DNA of 64,000 nucleotides from NCBI GenBank assembly GCA_020633895.1, contig JACKCT010000005.1, positions 124,001-188,000 on the forward strand. The letters are read 5' to 3'. A program made the translations under genes and the position numbers. Each line of letters opens with the position of its first letter. The stretch's first letter is position 1. Shown one piece after another: positions 33,555 through 43,269 of this stretch. Below the pieces are notes generated by a model. It saw nothing but the letters and a program-made list of their open reading frames with translations. It did no database searches and was not told the origin of the DNA. Source of the stretch: Deltaproteobacteria bacterium (GTDB lineage: Bacteria > Lernaellota > Lernaellaia > JACKCT01).

Positions 33555-36242
33555 TTGTCTGGATTCAAGGCACCGGCACTGGAAAGTATTCTCGCCGATG
33601 CGTTAAGCAAAATCCGCATTCCCACGTTTGTGGCCACCTATCCCGGCCCCAGCCGCATCCGATTTGCCAACCCGGCCTTGGCGACGGCGCTGGCGTGTCG
33701 CGTCGAGGATTTGGTCGACCGTCCGCTGGAGGACGTGTTTTCCGGCGCGAAATTCTGCGGCAACACCTGGCTGCATATCGAAGAAGCCTTCAAGGACAAC
33801 CAGTCGTTCTCCCTGCTCGAGCACCTGGACAAGGACGACGAGTTGCACGCGGCGCGCGAAATCCTCATTGCGCCGATCGCCGTTTCGTCCGGAACGACGG
33901 GGCACATGGTCGGCACGGTCCGGGACATTACCGAGTCCTTGCGCCATCGCCACGTCATGGACGACGCCCACCGACGTCTGGGCATCTATCTGGATATCGC
34001 CCGCATCTCCCTGTGGCAGACCGACCTGATCGCCCAAAAGACCCACTATGACGACCTGTTTTTCCAATTCCTCGGCTACGAGCCCGGAGAGATCGAGCCG
34101 GACTGGCCGTGGTGGATCGACAATGTCGACCCGACATATCAGTCCATTGTGTCCATGCGTCTGCGGGATGCGGTGGAAGGTTTCAAGTCGGTGTTCGAGG
34201 TGGAGTATCCCATCCGAGGCAAGGACGGGAGCTGGGTTTGGGTTTGGTCCCGAGGCAAGGTGGTGGCTCGCGACGAAAACGGACAGGCGACGCGCCTGTA
34301 CGGCGTCCTGATCAACACAACCGCGTATCACGAACAGACCGCGTCCCAAGCCCGCAGCGAGCAGGTCATCAAAATGCTCGTGGGAGGCGGCACGGTGGCC
34401 CTGTGGCATCGGGATCTGGGAACCGGCGAAATGCAGATCGATTCCCACTACTTCAAGATGCTGGGTTTTGACGTGGATCAGGTTCCGGATCGGGCCGTCT
34501 GGTGGCACAAGCACCTGGGCCCGGCGCAATCGGAAACGGTGATCCGCCGTATCGACGATTATCTGTACGGCGAGGTGCCCGGGGTCGTTGTCGAGCTGCG
34601 CGTCGTGGACTCGGCGGGGAACGATCGTTGGATGCTCATGCGCGGGGAGACCGTTTCCCGATCGGAAACCGGGCGGCCGACGCAGATTGCCGGGCTGTTC
34701 CAGGACATCACCGACCTTAAGCGCGCCCAGGAGCGCCTCGTCGAATCCGAGGATCACATGCGGCGCGTGCTCAACGCCGTGCCGGACATCATCGCGGAAA
34801 TCGACACGTTGGGCGCGCTCCGATATGTCAATCACGCCAGCGCCTGGCTGGCCGAGGAGAAAAAGAGCAGCGCCAACATTTTCGATTGGATTCCCGCGGA
34901 CGCGGCGAAGACGGTGAGCGACAGCCTCGCGATGGTCCGTGCCACCGGAAAAATGACCTCCACCGAGGCACAGTTCGTGGATCCGGGCAAGGAGTTGCGA
35001 AAATTCGCGCTACGGATGATGCCGCTGCCGCCCAAAGACGGCGATGAACGATTTTTGTGCGTCGCCACGGATCTGACCGAGCAGATTGCCGCGACGCAGG
35101 CCGCCGCCTTGTCCGAGCAGCGCATGCGTTGGCTTTGGGACAACGTCCCCGACATCGTCGCCCACCTCGACCTGGACGGACGGGTGATCTACATCAACAA
35201 GGTGCTGACGGGATTCACCGTTGACGACGTGATCGGCACCAAGGCGGAGGACTGGTTTCCCGCCAAGGCGGTGCACGCCCATCGCAAGGCCATGGACGAC
35301 GCGAAACGAACCGGAATCGTCCAGCAATTCGAAACCTGGTTTGAAAAGGACGTGGAAAAACGTATCTGGTTCAATATCCGCATGATCCCGCTTCTTGCCG
35401 ACGGCGAGGTCGCGGGATTCTTGTCGATCACGGCGGATATCACGACGACCAAGGAAGCCGAACTCGCACGCCGCCGCTACGAAGGGCAACTGCGTCAGCA
35501 GCAGAAGCTCGAATCCATCGGCGTCCTGGCCGCCGGCGTCGCCCACGAGATCAATAATCCGATCCAAGGCATCATGAACATGGCCGAGCTGATGCTGATG
35601 ATGACCGAGGACGAGCAGCTCAAATCCAATGCCGGTTCGATCGTCCGCGAATGCCAGCGGGTGGCCACCATCGTCCGCAATATGCTCACTTTCTCGCGGC
35701 AGGGGGCGCAGGAGTTCATCCAGGCCGATCTGCGCAAGATGATCGACGAGACGCTCTCCTTGGTGAAGATTCTCATCAAGCGCGACAACGTGGAATTGCG
35801 CACCGAGCTGCCCGACGAACTGCCTCCCGTCGTTTGCCGCCCCCAGCAGGTGCAGCAGGTGCTCATGAATCTGATCACCAATGCCCGGGACGCGGTCAAC
35901 AGCCGATTCGGCGACAGCCGGGACGTCAAGCGGGTCGTTCTGGTCGTCAAACTGGCGGCGTCCGGCGAGTCGGAGAACGAGGACTTGGTCAGCCTGGAGG
36001 TGACGGACAACGGCGTGGGAATCAAAAAGGACGCCCTGCACCACATCTTCGATCCGTTCTACACCACCAAGGGCGAGGCGGGCACGGGCCTGGGGCTGGC
36101 TATCAGCCATGGTATCGCCCGGGACCACGGCGGTCGCCTCGTCTGCAAATCCAGCCCCGGCATGTTCACGACCTTCACCCTGGAACTTCCCCTTGCCGGT
36201 CCGGCGAAGTCTCAACTTCAGAGAACCCGCACCGCGATTTAG
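33555..36242 (+). CDS. Hybrid-free sensor histidine kinase with about five PAS domains
   Basis: A cytoplasmic sensor kinase of about 895 residues from TTG 33555, where AAGGAG lies six bases upstream; the frame to 33453 is longer but lacks such a site. Five PAS-like blocks occupy the first 640 residues, with PAC-type ends such as GTVRDITESLRHR, GLFQDITDLKRAQERL and SITADITTTKEAELAR. The kinase core has H-box GVAHEINNPIQG (H664), N-box NLITNARDAV, G1 DNGVGI, F-box FDPFYTTK and G2 GTGLGLAIS. The core resembles NtrB-type kinases. No membrane helix or receiver is present, and no response regulator is adjacent. NtrB-type kinases often pair with sigma-54 activators, which fits the sigma-54 promoter just downstream. 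Confidence 0.93.
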   Translation: MSGFKAPALESILADALSKIRIPTFVATYPGPSRIRFANPALATALACRVEDLVDRPLEDVFSGAKFCGNTWLHIEEAFKDNQSFSLLEHLDKDDELHAAREILIAPIAVSSGTTGHMVGTVRDITESLRHRHVMDDAHRRLGIYLDIARISLWQTDLIAQKTHYDDLFFQFLGYEPGEIEPDWPWWIDNVDPTYQSIVSMRLRDAVEGFKSVFEVEYPIRGKDGSWVWVWSRGKVVARDENGQATRLYGVLINTTAYHEQTASQARSEQVIKMLVGGGTVALWHRDLGTGEMQIDSHYFKMLGFDVDQVPDRAVWWHKHLGPAQSETVIRRIDDYLYGEVPGVVVELRVVDSAGNDRWMLMRGETVSRSETGRPTQIAGLFQDITDLKRAQERLVESEDHMRRVLNAVPDIIAEIDTLGALRYVNHASAWLAEEKKSSANIFDWIPADAAKTVSDSLAMVRATGKMTSTEAQFVDPGKELRKFALRMMPLPPKDGDERFLCVATDLTEQIAATQAAALSEQRMRWLWDNVPDIVAHLDLDGRVIYINKVLTGFTVDDVIGTKAEDWFPAKAVHAHRKAMDDAKRTGIVQQFETWFEKDVEKRIWFNIRMIPLLADGEVAGFLSITADITTTKEAELARRRYEGQLRQQQKLESIGVLAAGVAHEINNPIQGIMNMAELMLMMTEDEQLKSNAGSIVRECQRVATIVRNMLTFSRQGAQEFIQADLRKMIDETLSLVKILIKRDNVELRTELPDELPPVVCRPQQVQQVLMNLITNARDAVNSRFGDSRDVKRVVLVVKLAASGESENEDLVSLEVTDNGVGIKKDALHHIFDPFYTTKGEAGTGLGLAISHGIARDHGGRLVCKSSPGMFTTFTLELPLAGPAKSQLQRTRTAI

Positions 36243-36383
36243 CAAATTCCCCATACGAAATTTCACGAACACATCTGTAAAAATGTAATGTCAGATTTGG
36301 TGCGCTTGTGGCGGGTGTGCCATTTTCGGCGCCAGGGAAAGTGTAACTTATTGATAATGCATGATTAATAATTTCGCTGATTC

Positions 36384-36400
36384 TTGGCACCCGGGTTGCA
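36384..36400 (+). promoter_or_regulatory. Sigma-54 (-24/-12) promoter
   Basis: TTGGCAC-CCGGG-TTGCA matches the consensus TGGCACG-N4-TTGCW at every core base except the seventh. GG and GC are at the right 10-base spacing. It lies in an AT-rich stretch, and the expected start of transcription is near 36412, 40 bases before the ATG of the next gene. Confidence 0.75.
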
Positions 36401-36451
36401 ATAAATTTTGGTGCGTCATTGACGACGCGTAGGCGAACAAGGAGCGTTGCC

Positions 36452-36793
36452 ATGGTTGTCGCGTTAGCACGGCCCCGGATGGCCCGGAAGATGATGACGG
36501 TGATCGGCAAGGGCGTGGATCCGACGGTGCAGGATGTGGACGGATTGTTCAACGAGGGACGGTTCGGGACGGCCACGCTGGAAGATTTCGAATACAACAT
36601 GGCGTTCATCGAGCCGGTGTGCGCGCCGTCATGGGAGACGGCCGGTCAGGCCGAGCAAATTGCCGACGCCCATCTGAGCCGTCTTTTCCGTCAGGAGCAG
36701 GCCGGCTGCTACCCCTACCATTTGGAGTACGAGGAGTGCGAGTTGCCCGACCACCGGCGATTTTTCGTCGTGCGGGCGCTGCCGGCGGCCTAG
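36452..36793 (+). CDS. Small protein of unknown function under a sigma-54 promoter
   Basis: A 113-residue cytoplasmic protein. The ATG at 36452 has AAGGAG ten bases upstream; the frame could extend to 36419, but that lies close to the expected transcript start. The N-terminus is basic (ARPRMARKMM) and the rest acidic, with CYPYHLEYEECELPDH near the end. No signal peptide, membrane segment or known family was seen. A sigma-54 promoter upstream and a strong terminator downstream make this a stand-alone regulated transcript. A role as a small regulator is conceivable but unsupported. Confidence 0.7.
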   Translation: MVVALARPRMARKMMTVIGKGVDPTVQDVDGLFNEGRFGTATLEDFEYNMAFIEPVCAPSWETAGQAEQIADAHLSRLFRQEQAGCYPYHLEYEECELPDHRRFFVVRALPAA

Positions 36794-36830
36794 GGCATTT
36801 TCAAGCCCCGCTATCCCCAAGATTTGCGTG

Positions 36831-36872
36831 CGGATCGAATCGCGTCGCCGATTCGATCCGTTTGTCGTTTTT
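36831..36872 (+). terminator. Strong intrinsic terminator
   Basis: A perfect 11-bp stem, CGGATCGAATC / GATTCGATCCG, with an 8-base loop is followed by TTTGTCGTTTTT. It lies 38 bases after the stop of the small sigma-54-controlled gene. Confidence 0.85.
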
Positions 36873-36999
36873 CGTCCGCGCACCCGCGGACCTCTCGGTG
36901 AGGAATTTACCGGTCGATTCGCCCGGCGTCGCCGATTGCCGGGGAGAAAATTCCAAAAGGATCGCCTACTTGTCCAAGATCCCCCAACTTGTCGTCAAC

Positions 37000-37029
37000 T
37001 TGACAGTGATAACGACGCCCCGCTAGTAT
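37000..37029 (+). promoter_or_regulatory. Probable sigma-70-type promoter of the PATAN-TPR gene
   Basis: TTGACA (37000-37005), an 18-base spacer and TAGTAT (37024-37029) lie 75 bases before the ATG at 37105. The -35 box is a perfect consensus match. Confidence 0.55.
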
Positions 37030-37104
37030 TTTTTCCGCTGATAGCTTCAATATGCGCGCGCGCCCCATGAAAAGCGCCGTCTTTCGTCCTATTAGGTGGT
37101 GTCG

Positions 37105-38691
37105 ATGAGTTCGTCCGCCGGTGAAGGCTCCTACGTCAAGGGTTCCTTGGCCCAAACGCCTTTTCCCAATGTCCTTCACTACATCCACATCGCGAGCAAA
37201 ACCGGCATTTTGGCCGTGGTGCGGGGCCCCAAGAAGGTCCATATCCACTATGACAGCGGGCGCATCGTCTATGTGACCAGCAGCTATTTCCCCGAATTGT
37301 CGATCGGGGAATATCTGGTGCACAAGAATCTCATCAGCAGCGAGGACGCCAAGGAATCCTTCGAGGCGACGCGCGACGGCGACACCAAGCAGGGCATGTA
37401 CCTGGTCGATCAAGGCAAACTGACGCCTCACAAGCTGCATGAAGCCCTCAACGAGCACGTCAAACTCAAGCTGTTCAAGATTTTCGGCTGGCCCGACGGA
37501 GAGTTTTTCTTCAAACAGGGTCCCATCATCGAGCCCGAGCATCGGGTCCTGACGGTGCATATGGGCAATCTGATCTACACGGGCGTGCGCGACCATTTCC
37601 CGATGAAATCCCTTCCCCGGGAGTTCAAAGGGCGCAAGGAGTCGGCGGTCGTCAAGCGCGAAAGCCCGCGTTTCGCCATGGATGAAATCGCCTTCGGTCC
37701 GGCGGACACGCGCATGCTGGCGCTGGTCAACGGGCAGCTCACCCTGCGCCAGATCGTGACCGCTTCCAAGCTCAAGAAGAGCCAGGCCTACCACATCCTT
37801 TACGGCCTCTACCTGCTGGGATTCGTGGGATTTCCCGAAAGCGTGCGACGTCGGCCGGAAGCGAATGCCGGCGGCAGCTACCAGGAGCGGGTGCTGCGCG
37901 AGCAGGAGGAAAAGGCCAAGCGCCAGGCGGCCAAGCAGCGCCAGGGCTACGAGATCAATATCGCCGACGACGTGATCGCCGAGGCGCTCAAGAGCGTGGA
38001 CCGGGCCAAGGAAGCCGTCCGTAGTGCGACGACGACCATGCCGGCGCCGATTCCCGACGCGCCCGTGCCGACCGCTCCGGCCACGACGACCCCGGCGACC
38101 GCCCCGGCCGAGACGACCGAGCCGGACATCTTCGGCGAGTCGGTGGACGCGGATTCGGAACTGTTTTTCGAGACGGCCGCCCAGCCCGCGGACGAAGAGG
38201 TCACGCAGGCCTTCGACGACAATTACGGCTGGCAGCACGAGCCGGAAGAGACGCCGACCGAGTTCGAGGACATCAGCCCCGAGACCTATCTGGAAACGGA
38301 GGACACGGGGATCGACCTGTCGGCGTACGACAACGCCGAGGATCTGACCAAGCAGGGGCAGTACCTCATGGAGGAGGGCCGCTTTAACGACGCGGAGAAG
38401 TTCTTCGAGAAGGCCCTGGAGATGGACCCGGACAGCGCCGAGGCGTCGGTGCATCTGGGGTGGACGAAATACAATCGGTCGGCGGGCATGGAGGTGCAGG
38501 ACTCGGAGCGCCTCATCCGCGACGGCCTCAAACGCAATCCCGCCATGTTTCAGGCATTCCTCTATCTGGGCAAAATCTACATGGCCGAAAACCAGATGGA
38601 GTTCGCCGAACTGCATTTCGTGAAGGCGCTCGAACTGAACGTCGACTGCGCCGAAGCCCGCGAGCAGATCAAAAAAATCCACGCCGGTTAA
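37105..38691 (+). CDS. PATAN (DUF4388) and TPR domain protein
   Basis: A 528-residue cytoplasmic protein starting at ATG 37105 (AGGTGG upstream; GTG codons at 37096 and 37099 are less likely). Residues about 10-110 form a PATAN/DUF4388 domain (GSLAQTPFPNVLHYIHIASKTG ... GRIVYVTS), a signalling module common in Deltaproteobacteria-like genomes and cyanobacteria. A winged-helix-like segment follows (LTLRQIVTASKLKKSQAYHILYGLYLLG, about 210-245). A Pro/Thr/Asp linker comes next, then at least two TPR units (AEDLTKQGQYLMEEGRFNDAEKFFEKALEMDP). It probably relays protein-protein interactions in motility, development or phospho-signalling. Confidence 0.88.
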   Translation: MSSSAGEGSYVKGSLAQTPFPNVLHYIHIASKTGILAVVRGPKKVHIHYDSGRIVYVTSSYFPELSIGEYLVHKNLISSEDAKESFEATRDGDTKQGMYLVDQGKLTPHKLHEALNEHVKLKLFKIFGWPDGEFFFKQGPIIEPEHRVLTVHMGNLIYTGVRDHFPMKSLPREFKGRKESAVVKRESPRFAMDEIAFGPADTRMLALVNGQLTLRQIVTASKLKKSQAYHILYGLYLLGFVGFPESVRRRPEANAGGSYQERVLREQEEKAKRQAAKQRQGYEINIADDVIAEALKSVDRAKEAVRSATTTMPAPIPDAPVPTAPATTTPATAPAETTEPDIFGESVDADSELFFETAAQPADEEVTQAFDDNYGWQHEPEETPTEFEDISPETYLETEDTGIDLSAYDNAEDLTKQGQYLMEEGRFNDAEKFFEKALEMDPDSAEASVHLGWTKYNRSAGMEVQDSERLIRDGLKRNPAMFQAFLYLGKIYMAENQMEFAELHFVKALELNVDCAEAREQIKKIHAG

Positions 38692-38712
38692 GTCAGGATT
38701 TGCCGCTTGGGC

Positions 38713-38739
38713 AAACGCAACGACGGTTTTCCTTGCGTT
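38713..38739. promoter_or_regulatory. Inverted repeat upstream of the propeller lipoprotein gene
   Basis: AACGCAA (38714-38720) and TTGCGTT (38733-38739) flank 12 bases. No T-run follows, so it is more likely an operator or weak hairpin than a terminator. AT-rich DNA just downstream could hold the promoter of the gene at 38820. Confidence 0.3.
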
Positions 38740-38819
38740 GTGTATAAATTCCTGCGCACAATTATCTCCTGTTAGCGATATATTCCTGGACGCAAAATTA
38801 AGGGAGGGCATTTCCGCCC

Positions 38820-41195
38820 ATGCTTTCGCCGCGACATATCTCGCTCCTTGCCGTCCTTCTCTTTTTGTTCGCTCCGCTTGCGTGCGGGGGAGAGAGCGAC
38901 GAATCGGACCCGGTCTCGTCGGAATCTGAAGCGATCGATGGCGATGACGATGGCGATGGCGACGACAGTTCCGCGAGCGACGTGGATGACGATGATTCCG
39001 CTGACGACGATACGACTGATACGGCCGTCGACGACGATACCGACGACGATACCGACGACGGCGAAGTCAGACCAACTTCCTGCCCCCAAGGCGAACGCAT
39101 CGCCGAAGGCGAGCCCGGCGCCGGCGGGTGCCTCTCACAGATTACCTCGGGTTCGTACCTGAATTGGGAAGAGGAAGAGACGGTGATGGATTCGATTCTC
39201 ACCGACGACGGTCAATTTCAAATTATCGTCGGCTCGGGGCGTCGAATCGAGGTCTATGCCACTGACACGATCGGGGCCAAGGACTCGGGCGAACCCGAAT
39301 TCCGGCGGGAGATCGTCGCGCAAACGGGTAAACGTCCCGCGATCACCGTGGACGGCGACGGAGTTCGCCACGCGGCCTGGTATGACGCCCGCCACCGCCG
39401 TTTGTTGTATGCCAACGACGCGTCCGGCGAATGGATTCCGGAAATCGTCGACGACAACACCTACACGTCCGGGTCGCGGCCGTCGATTGCCGTCGATGGG
39501 CAAGAGACCGTTCATCTGGTCTATCGCAGCGGCCGTTATGCCACCAACGCCTCCGGGAAATGGGAGCATCGAGATCCGTTCGGGACGGCGAGCTACGGTG
39601 ACAGCTCCATCGCGGTCGGCGCCGACCAAAAGGTCTACGCATGGTTCGGAAACTCCGGTGCGCTGGCGCAATTGGAGGACGGGGAGTGGACGCTTCTCGA
39701 ACCCATCGAGGAAACCTACCAATCGGACAACGGCCGGATCCGCGTCGCTCCCGACGGGAAAATCCACCTGGCTCGATGGGAAAAGATTGTCGAGGTGTTG
39801 GAGTACAATACGTATTCGCCGGGAGTCGGATGGGCCGACGACGACCTGCGCTATCGGACATCCTCCCTGCCGGCGCTGACTTTGGACGCGCAAGGCAACG
39901 CCCACACCGTCGCCTATGTCGTCCGATCGGTCCGCTGCGACGATTGCGAAAACGACAAGGACGGCATCTGTATTCCCGAGTATTGCGAACAGAAGTATGC
40001 CTTTCGTCACACGGCTTGGAACGGGGCCGAGCGTTTCGACGACGATCTGATCGATCTCCATGAGGTTGTGGAGGAAATCACGGCCCGGATGGCGCCCGAT
40101 GGCCGACTGCATGCCGCGTGGCTGACCTATGACGAATTCGAGTATGCGCTCCTGGAGGAGGGAGTTTGGCGGAGATTCGTCATCGCCGCCGACGACTCCA
40201 AATCGGCTCCCGGATTGGCGTTCGAAAAGGATCAGATTCCGCACGTGGTTTACGCGACGCAGACGGGAGTGTTCGATCTTTTTCGGACGGGCGACGATTG
40301 GCGACAGCGAGAGATCATCGAAGTTCCGGTGGAGACTTATCCGAAATCGCGAAGAATTATTTTTCGCCCCCGCAATGCGCTCGCCGACGCCTCGGGAACC
40401 GTTCACGCCTTTTTCTATGAATCCGCCAGGGACGAAAATCTAGTCTGGACATACACTCTTTACCACGCGTTCCTCGTCGGCGACCGATGGGAAAGGCAAG
40501 AGATCACACCGACGGACTTGCCCGACCCGTCGGCCGGCAAAAACGGACTCGATTTTACCGTGGGCCTGACTGCCGCCGGCGAGGTCTACCTGATTTATCT
40601 CGGCAACCAAGGCATTCGCGCCGCCGTGCAAAAAGACGGTCAATGGAGCGACTACCAAATCCGAGACGAGATCGCCGCTCCGGTGGACAGCGATTATCAC
40701 CCCGAGGTGGGAACGACGATCCTTCTGCGCGATCGCAATTCGGGCCGTATCTCTTTGGCGACCGATTCGTCCGGCGCGTGGGAGGTCGAGACGGTTCCCT
40801 TCGGCGTGTCCATGGAGGACGCGGTGGTTTCGATCGCGCCCGACCGGCGGATCTTCGTCGCCGCTCGTCGAGAGAACGGCGGCGTGTTCCTGGCCGTCAA
40901 GGACAACGGGTCGTGGACCGATTTTTCTTGGGAGAAGAGGGCGACAGCGGGGAACATCGCCATGGCGATCGACGCATCCGGCGCCCCGCAGATTTATTGC
41001 GCCACCGGCGATCAGTTGCTCAACCTGACCTTGCGTGACGGACAATTACAGTCTGCGCAAGTGGATTCCTTCGAGGGATATTGGACCTTCGTGGGTGTCG
41101 CGGCGATTCGTCCCGACGGAACGCACTGGGCTGTGCATACCTACCACAACGCGATCCAGCTTTTTGAAGGTCCGCCGCCGATTCCGAGTGAGTGA
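38820..41195 (+). CDS. Large Asp-rich propeller-like lipoprotein
   Basis: A 791-residue lipoprotein; lipobox APLAC (C22), an acidic Ser/Asp/Thr spacer to about residue 82, then a long strand-rich body. Repeated blocks of about 45-50 residues carry a pattern like RPAITVDGDGVRHAAWYD, SRPSIAVDGQETVHLVYRS, NGRIRVAPDGKIHLARWE and ARMAPDGRLHAAWLTYDE. These are blade repeats of one or two beta-propellers, of the kind seen in exo-alpha-sialidase/BNR-like and other surface-binding proteins, though no clear Asp-box or catalytic residue was found. GGGAGGG upstream supports the start. It is not close in sequence to the other propeller proteins here. Confidence 0.78.
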   Translation: MLSPRHISLLAVLLFLFAPLACGGESDESDPVSSESEAIDGDDDGDGDDSSASDVDDDDSADDDTTDTAVDDDTDDDTDDGEVRPTSCPQGERIAEGEPGAGGCLSQITSGSYLNWEEEETVMDSILTDDGQFQIIVGSGRRIEVYATDTIGAKDSGEPEFRREIVAQTGKRPAITVDGDGVRHAAWYDARHRRLLYANDASGEWIPEIVDDNTYTSGSRPSIAVDGQETVHLVYRSGRYATNASGKWEHRDPFGTASYGDSSIAVGADQKVYAWFGNSGALAQLEDGEWTLLEPIEETYQSDNGRIRVAPDGKIHLARWEKIVEVLEYNTYSPGVGWADDDLRYRTSSLPALTLDAQGNAHTVAYVVRSVRCDDCENDKDGICIPEYCEQKYAFRHTAWNGAERFDDDLIDLHEVVEEITARMAPDGRLHAAWLTYDEFEYALLEEGVWRRFVIAADDSKSAPGLAFEKDQIPHVVYATQTGVFDLFRTGDDWRQREIIEVPVETYPKSRRIIFRPRNALADASGTVHAFFYESARDENLVWTYTLYHAFLVGDRWERQEITPTDLPDPSAGKNGLDFTVGLTAAGEVYLIYLGNQGIRAAVQKDGQWSDYQIRDEIAAPVDSDYHPEVGTTILLRDRNSGRISLATDSSGAWEVETVPFGVSMEDAVVSIAPDRRIFVAARRENGGVFLAVKDNGSWTDFSWEKRATAGNIAMAIDASGAPQIYCATGDQLLNLTLRDGQLQSAQVDSFEGYWTFVGVAAIRPDGTHWAVHTYHNAIQLFEGPPPIPSE

Positions 41196-41225
41196 GAACC
41201 CCGGGTCGACAGGACATCCGCCGGG

Positions 41226-41792
41226 TTAACGAGGCAAGTCCCGACCCCGACAGCCGAATCCGCCGCCGTCGTCATCATCGTCGGTGTCGTCATCCGGCGT
41301 TGTGTCGTCATCGGTCGTGTCATCGTCGTCGTCGGTCATCATCGCCACGGCCAAGACCTCGTTGCCGTCGTCCAGGCCTCGCGAATCGCTGTAGGTTTGG
41401 CCATCGCGAAACGAATAGTACCAGGCGTTGGAATCGCCCCAGAAATCCCCGCAGACGATGTCAAAGACCGGCGAAATGTGCAGCGTATCGTCCGGGCACG
41501 CCTCGGTGCTCCATGCGAATTCGGTGTCGTAAAGGGAGTCCAATTCGACCTGGGTCGGCATGCGCCAGGCGTATCCCGCCGTTTCCAATTCGCCGACGTA
41601 ATAAATTGCCGCGTCGAAAAACGAGATCGAACGACTGCCGTTGCTGCGTTTGGTCCAGATGAGCCCGCTTTCGGTGTCGGTTACGGTTCCGTCGTCATTG
41701 TCGACAATCCCGGCGAGCGCGTCCGACGGCACGGCGGCGAAGCCAAGATGCAGGCATGCGAAGGACAAGAGCAGGAAGACAATTGTTTTCAT
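41226..41792 (-). CDS. Secreted DUF1566 (Lcl C-terminal-like) protein with Asp-rich C-terminus
   Basis: A 188-residue exported protein from ATG 41792; the frame extends upstream to 41876 without a natural start. A signal peptide is followed by a DUF1566 domain, recognised by DNDDGTVTDTESGLIWTKR and YAWRMPTQVELDSLYD; this module is found in surface and lectin-like proteins. The C-terminal 35 residues are an Asp/Thr tract ending GGGFGCRGRDLPR. No lipobox is convincing: the Cys in the hydrophobic core sits in SFAC with too much hydrophobic sequence after it. The tail is of the same kind as those at 29344, 31781 and 63390. Confidence 0.78.
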   Translation of the reverse strand: MKTIVFLLLSFACLHLGFAAVPSDALAGIVDNDDGTVTDTESGLIWTKRSNGSRSISFFDAAIYYVGELETAGYAWRMPTQVELDSLYDTEFAWSTEACPDDTLHISPVFDIVCGDFWGDSNAWYYSFRDGQTYSDSRGLDDGNEVLAVAMMTDDDDDTTDDDTTPDDDTDDDDDGGGFGCRGRDLPR

Positions 41793-41881
41793 GGTCGTAC
41801 GCCTTGTGAGAAACGGTGGCTGATGCCGATATGATACGGTGTCACAGCCCAATCCTTCCACCTCGGTTTGCCGCACGGCGA

Positions 41882-43063
41882 CTACGGCAAAAAGGTGCCC
41901 TTCTTCTCGTCCCGGGTTTGCCGGTAGTAGCTGTCCTCGCCCTTGTCGGCGCGGGCGAACAGGTCGTCCATCACCGAGCCGCGAGAGCCGCGGTCAATCA
42001 ACAGACGCACCCGCGTTTCCGGGTATTCGACGAGCATCTCGAAATCCGTGTCCGAATCGCCGGCGACCAGCACCGGCGCGCGGCCGATGACCGAGTCGAT
42101 CACCTGCACCTTACCCGGTCCGTACGTGACCGCGTAGCCGTGGCGCGTGTCCAATTCATCGGTGAACGTCCATTCGTCGTCGGGCCCCGCCACCGGCGTC
42201 GCCTCGGCCGCGTCGTCGACCGGCGGCCCGTTGTCGATGTGCTCGGCGGGCATCAAGCGGGTGCCGCACACGCGATCGCGCCCGACGAAATAAGGATGTT
42301 CGAACTCGTAGGCCAATGGCGTGATGATCTCCTGGAAGCTCGCCGTCACGATGTAGACGTGAAATCCGGCCGCCCGCAATGCCCGATAGAGGCGCGCCGT
42401 TTCGTCCACCACGCGAATACCCGACAACACGCGCGTGCGTTGGACGCCGCTACGGCTCTTGAGATTCGCGGGGCTTTCGAGGTCGATCACGCCGATGGGC
42501 GCGCGCAGTTCGTGCTCCCATACCGAATGGGACAGCTCATGCAATCGCCGGCGCGTCATTCCCGCGAAGATTTGGATGGACCAGGGGTAGGCGTAGATCT
42601 TGCCGATGCCCGGCGTTTCGATCAGGGCGTCGAACAGCAGATTGAATTTGGCGCGAAATTCCGGATATTCGGGCAGGCGGCGCGTTTCTTCCAACGAACT
42701 CCCCCCGCCCAGCCCTTCATAGGCGCCGTGAAGGACGGCGTAAGCGTCGGCGATGTCGGCGGCCAGATCGTTGATCGCCGCTCCGCCGAATTTTTCCGCC
42801 ACGTGGGTGATGCCTCGCGGATTGTCGGGCATGCGCTTGGCGAAATGTTCCGGCGTCATGCCGAAAACCAGTCGGTCGACCTGATGGCGAAAAACCTGTT
42901 CTCCGAAATCGCCGAAGACGGTGGTGTTGTCGAAATCGAACACGGCCACCGGCGCGTCCGGCGGGTCGAAATCCGACGGTTCCACGCGGTATTCGGCGAT
43001 CAGGCGCTCGAGCGCCGACTTCAAGCGGGGGTTCCAGCCGGAGCCCAGATCCGGGGTTTGCAT
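41882..43063 (-). CDS. HAD-superfamily phosphatase (phosphoserine-phosphatase-like subclass)
   Basis: A 393-residue protein. HAD motif I is VFDFDNTTVFG with D43 and D45; the middle Thr (VTASF) gives motif II; VLVAGDSDTDFEML gives motif III/IV acids. A cap region of about 130 residues lies between motif I and motif II, as in SerB/PNKD-like C1-cap enzymes. The ATG at 43063 is chosen because the extra 24 residues to 43135 look non-natural and GAGG precedes the ATG. The protein is probably cytoplasmic, since no signal peptide was found. Substrates of the family are small phosphomonoesters, and the specific one here is unknown. Confidence 0.85.
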   Translation of the reverse strand: MQTPDLGSGWNPRLKSALERLIAEYRVEPSDFDPPDAPVAVFDFDNTTVFGDFGEQVFRHQVDRLVFGMTPEHFAKRMPDNPRGITHVAEKFGGAAINDLAADIADAYAVLHGAYEGLGGGSSLEETRRLPEYPEFRAKFNLLFDALIETPGIGKIYAYPWSIQIFAGMTRRRLHELSHSVWEHELRAPIGVIDLESPANLKSRSGVQRTRVLSGIRVVDETARLYRALRAAGFHVYIVTASFQEIITPLAYEFEHPYFVGRDRVCGTRLMPAEHIDNGPPVDDAAEATPVAGPDDEWTFTDELDTRHGYAVTYGPGKVQVIDSVIGRAPVLVAGDSDTDFEMLVEYPETRVRLLIDRGSRGSVMDDLFARADKGEDSYYRQTRDEKKGTFLP

Positions 43064-43269
43064 CGGTGCGAGCCTCGTTCGTTTAGCGAAGATGAAGTGC
43101 GTCGCTAGCCTAGACGGGGATCGGTGTTGTGCCAAGCGGTGTTCCGTTGATCGGATCCGTGACGTTGAAAAAACGCTGTCATCCCGAACGCAGTGAGGGA
43201 TCTCTCGTTCGTTGTGGACGGGAATCTCGATGCCTCTGATCCGTGATGGTCAGGGCGCCGATCGCTTTC

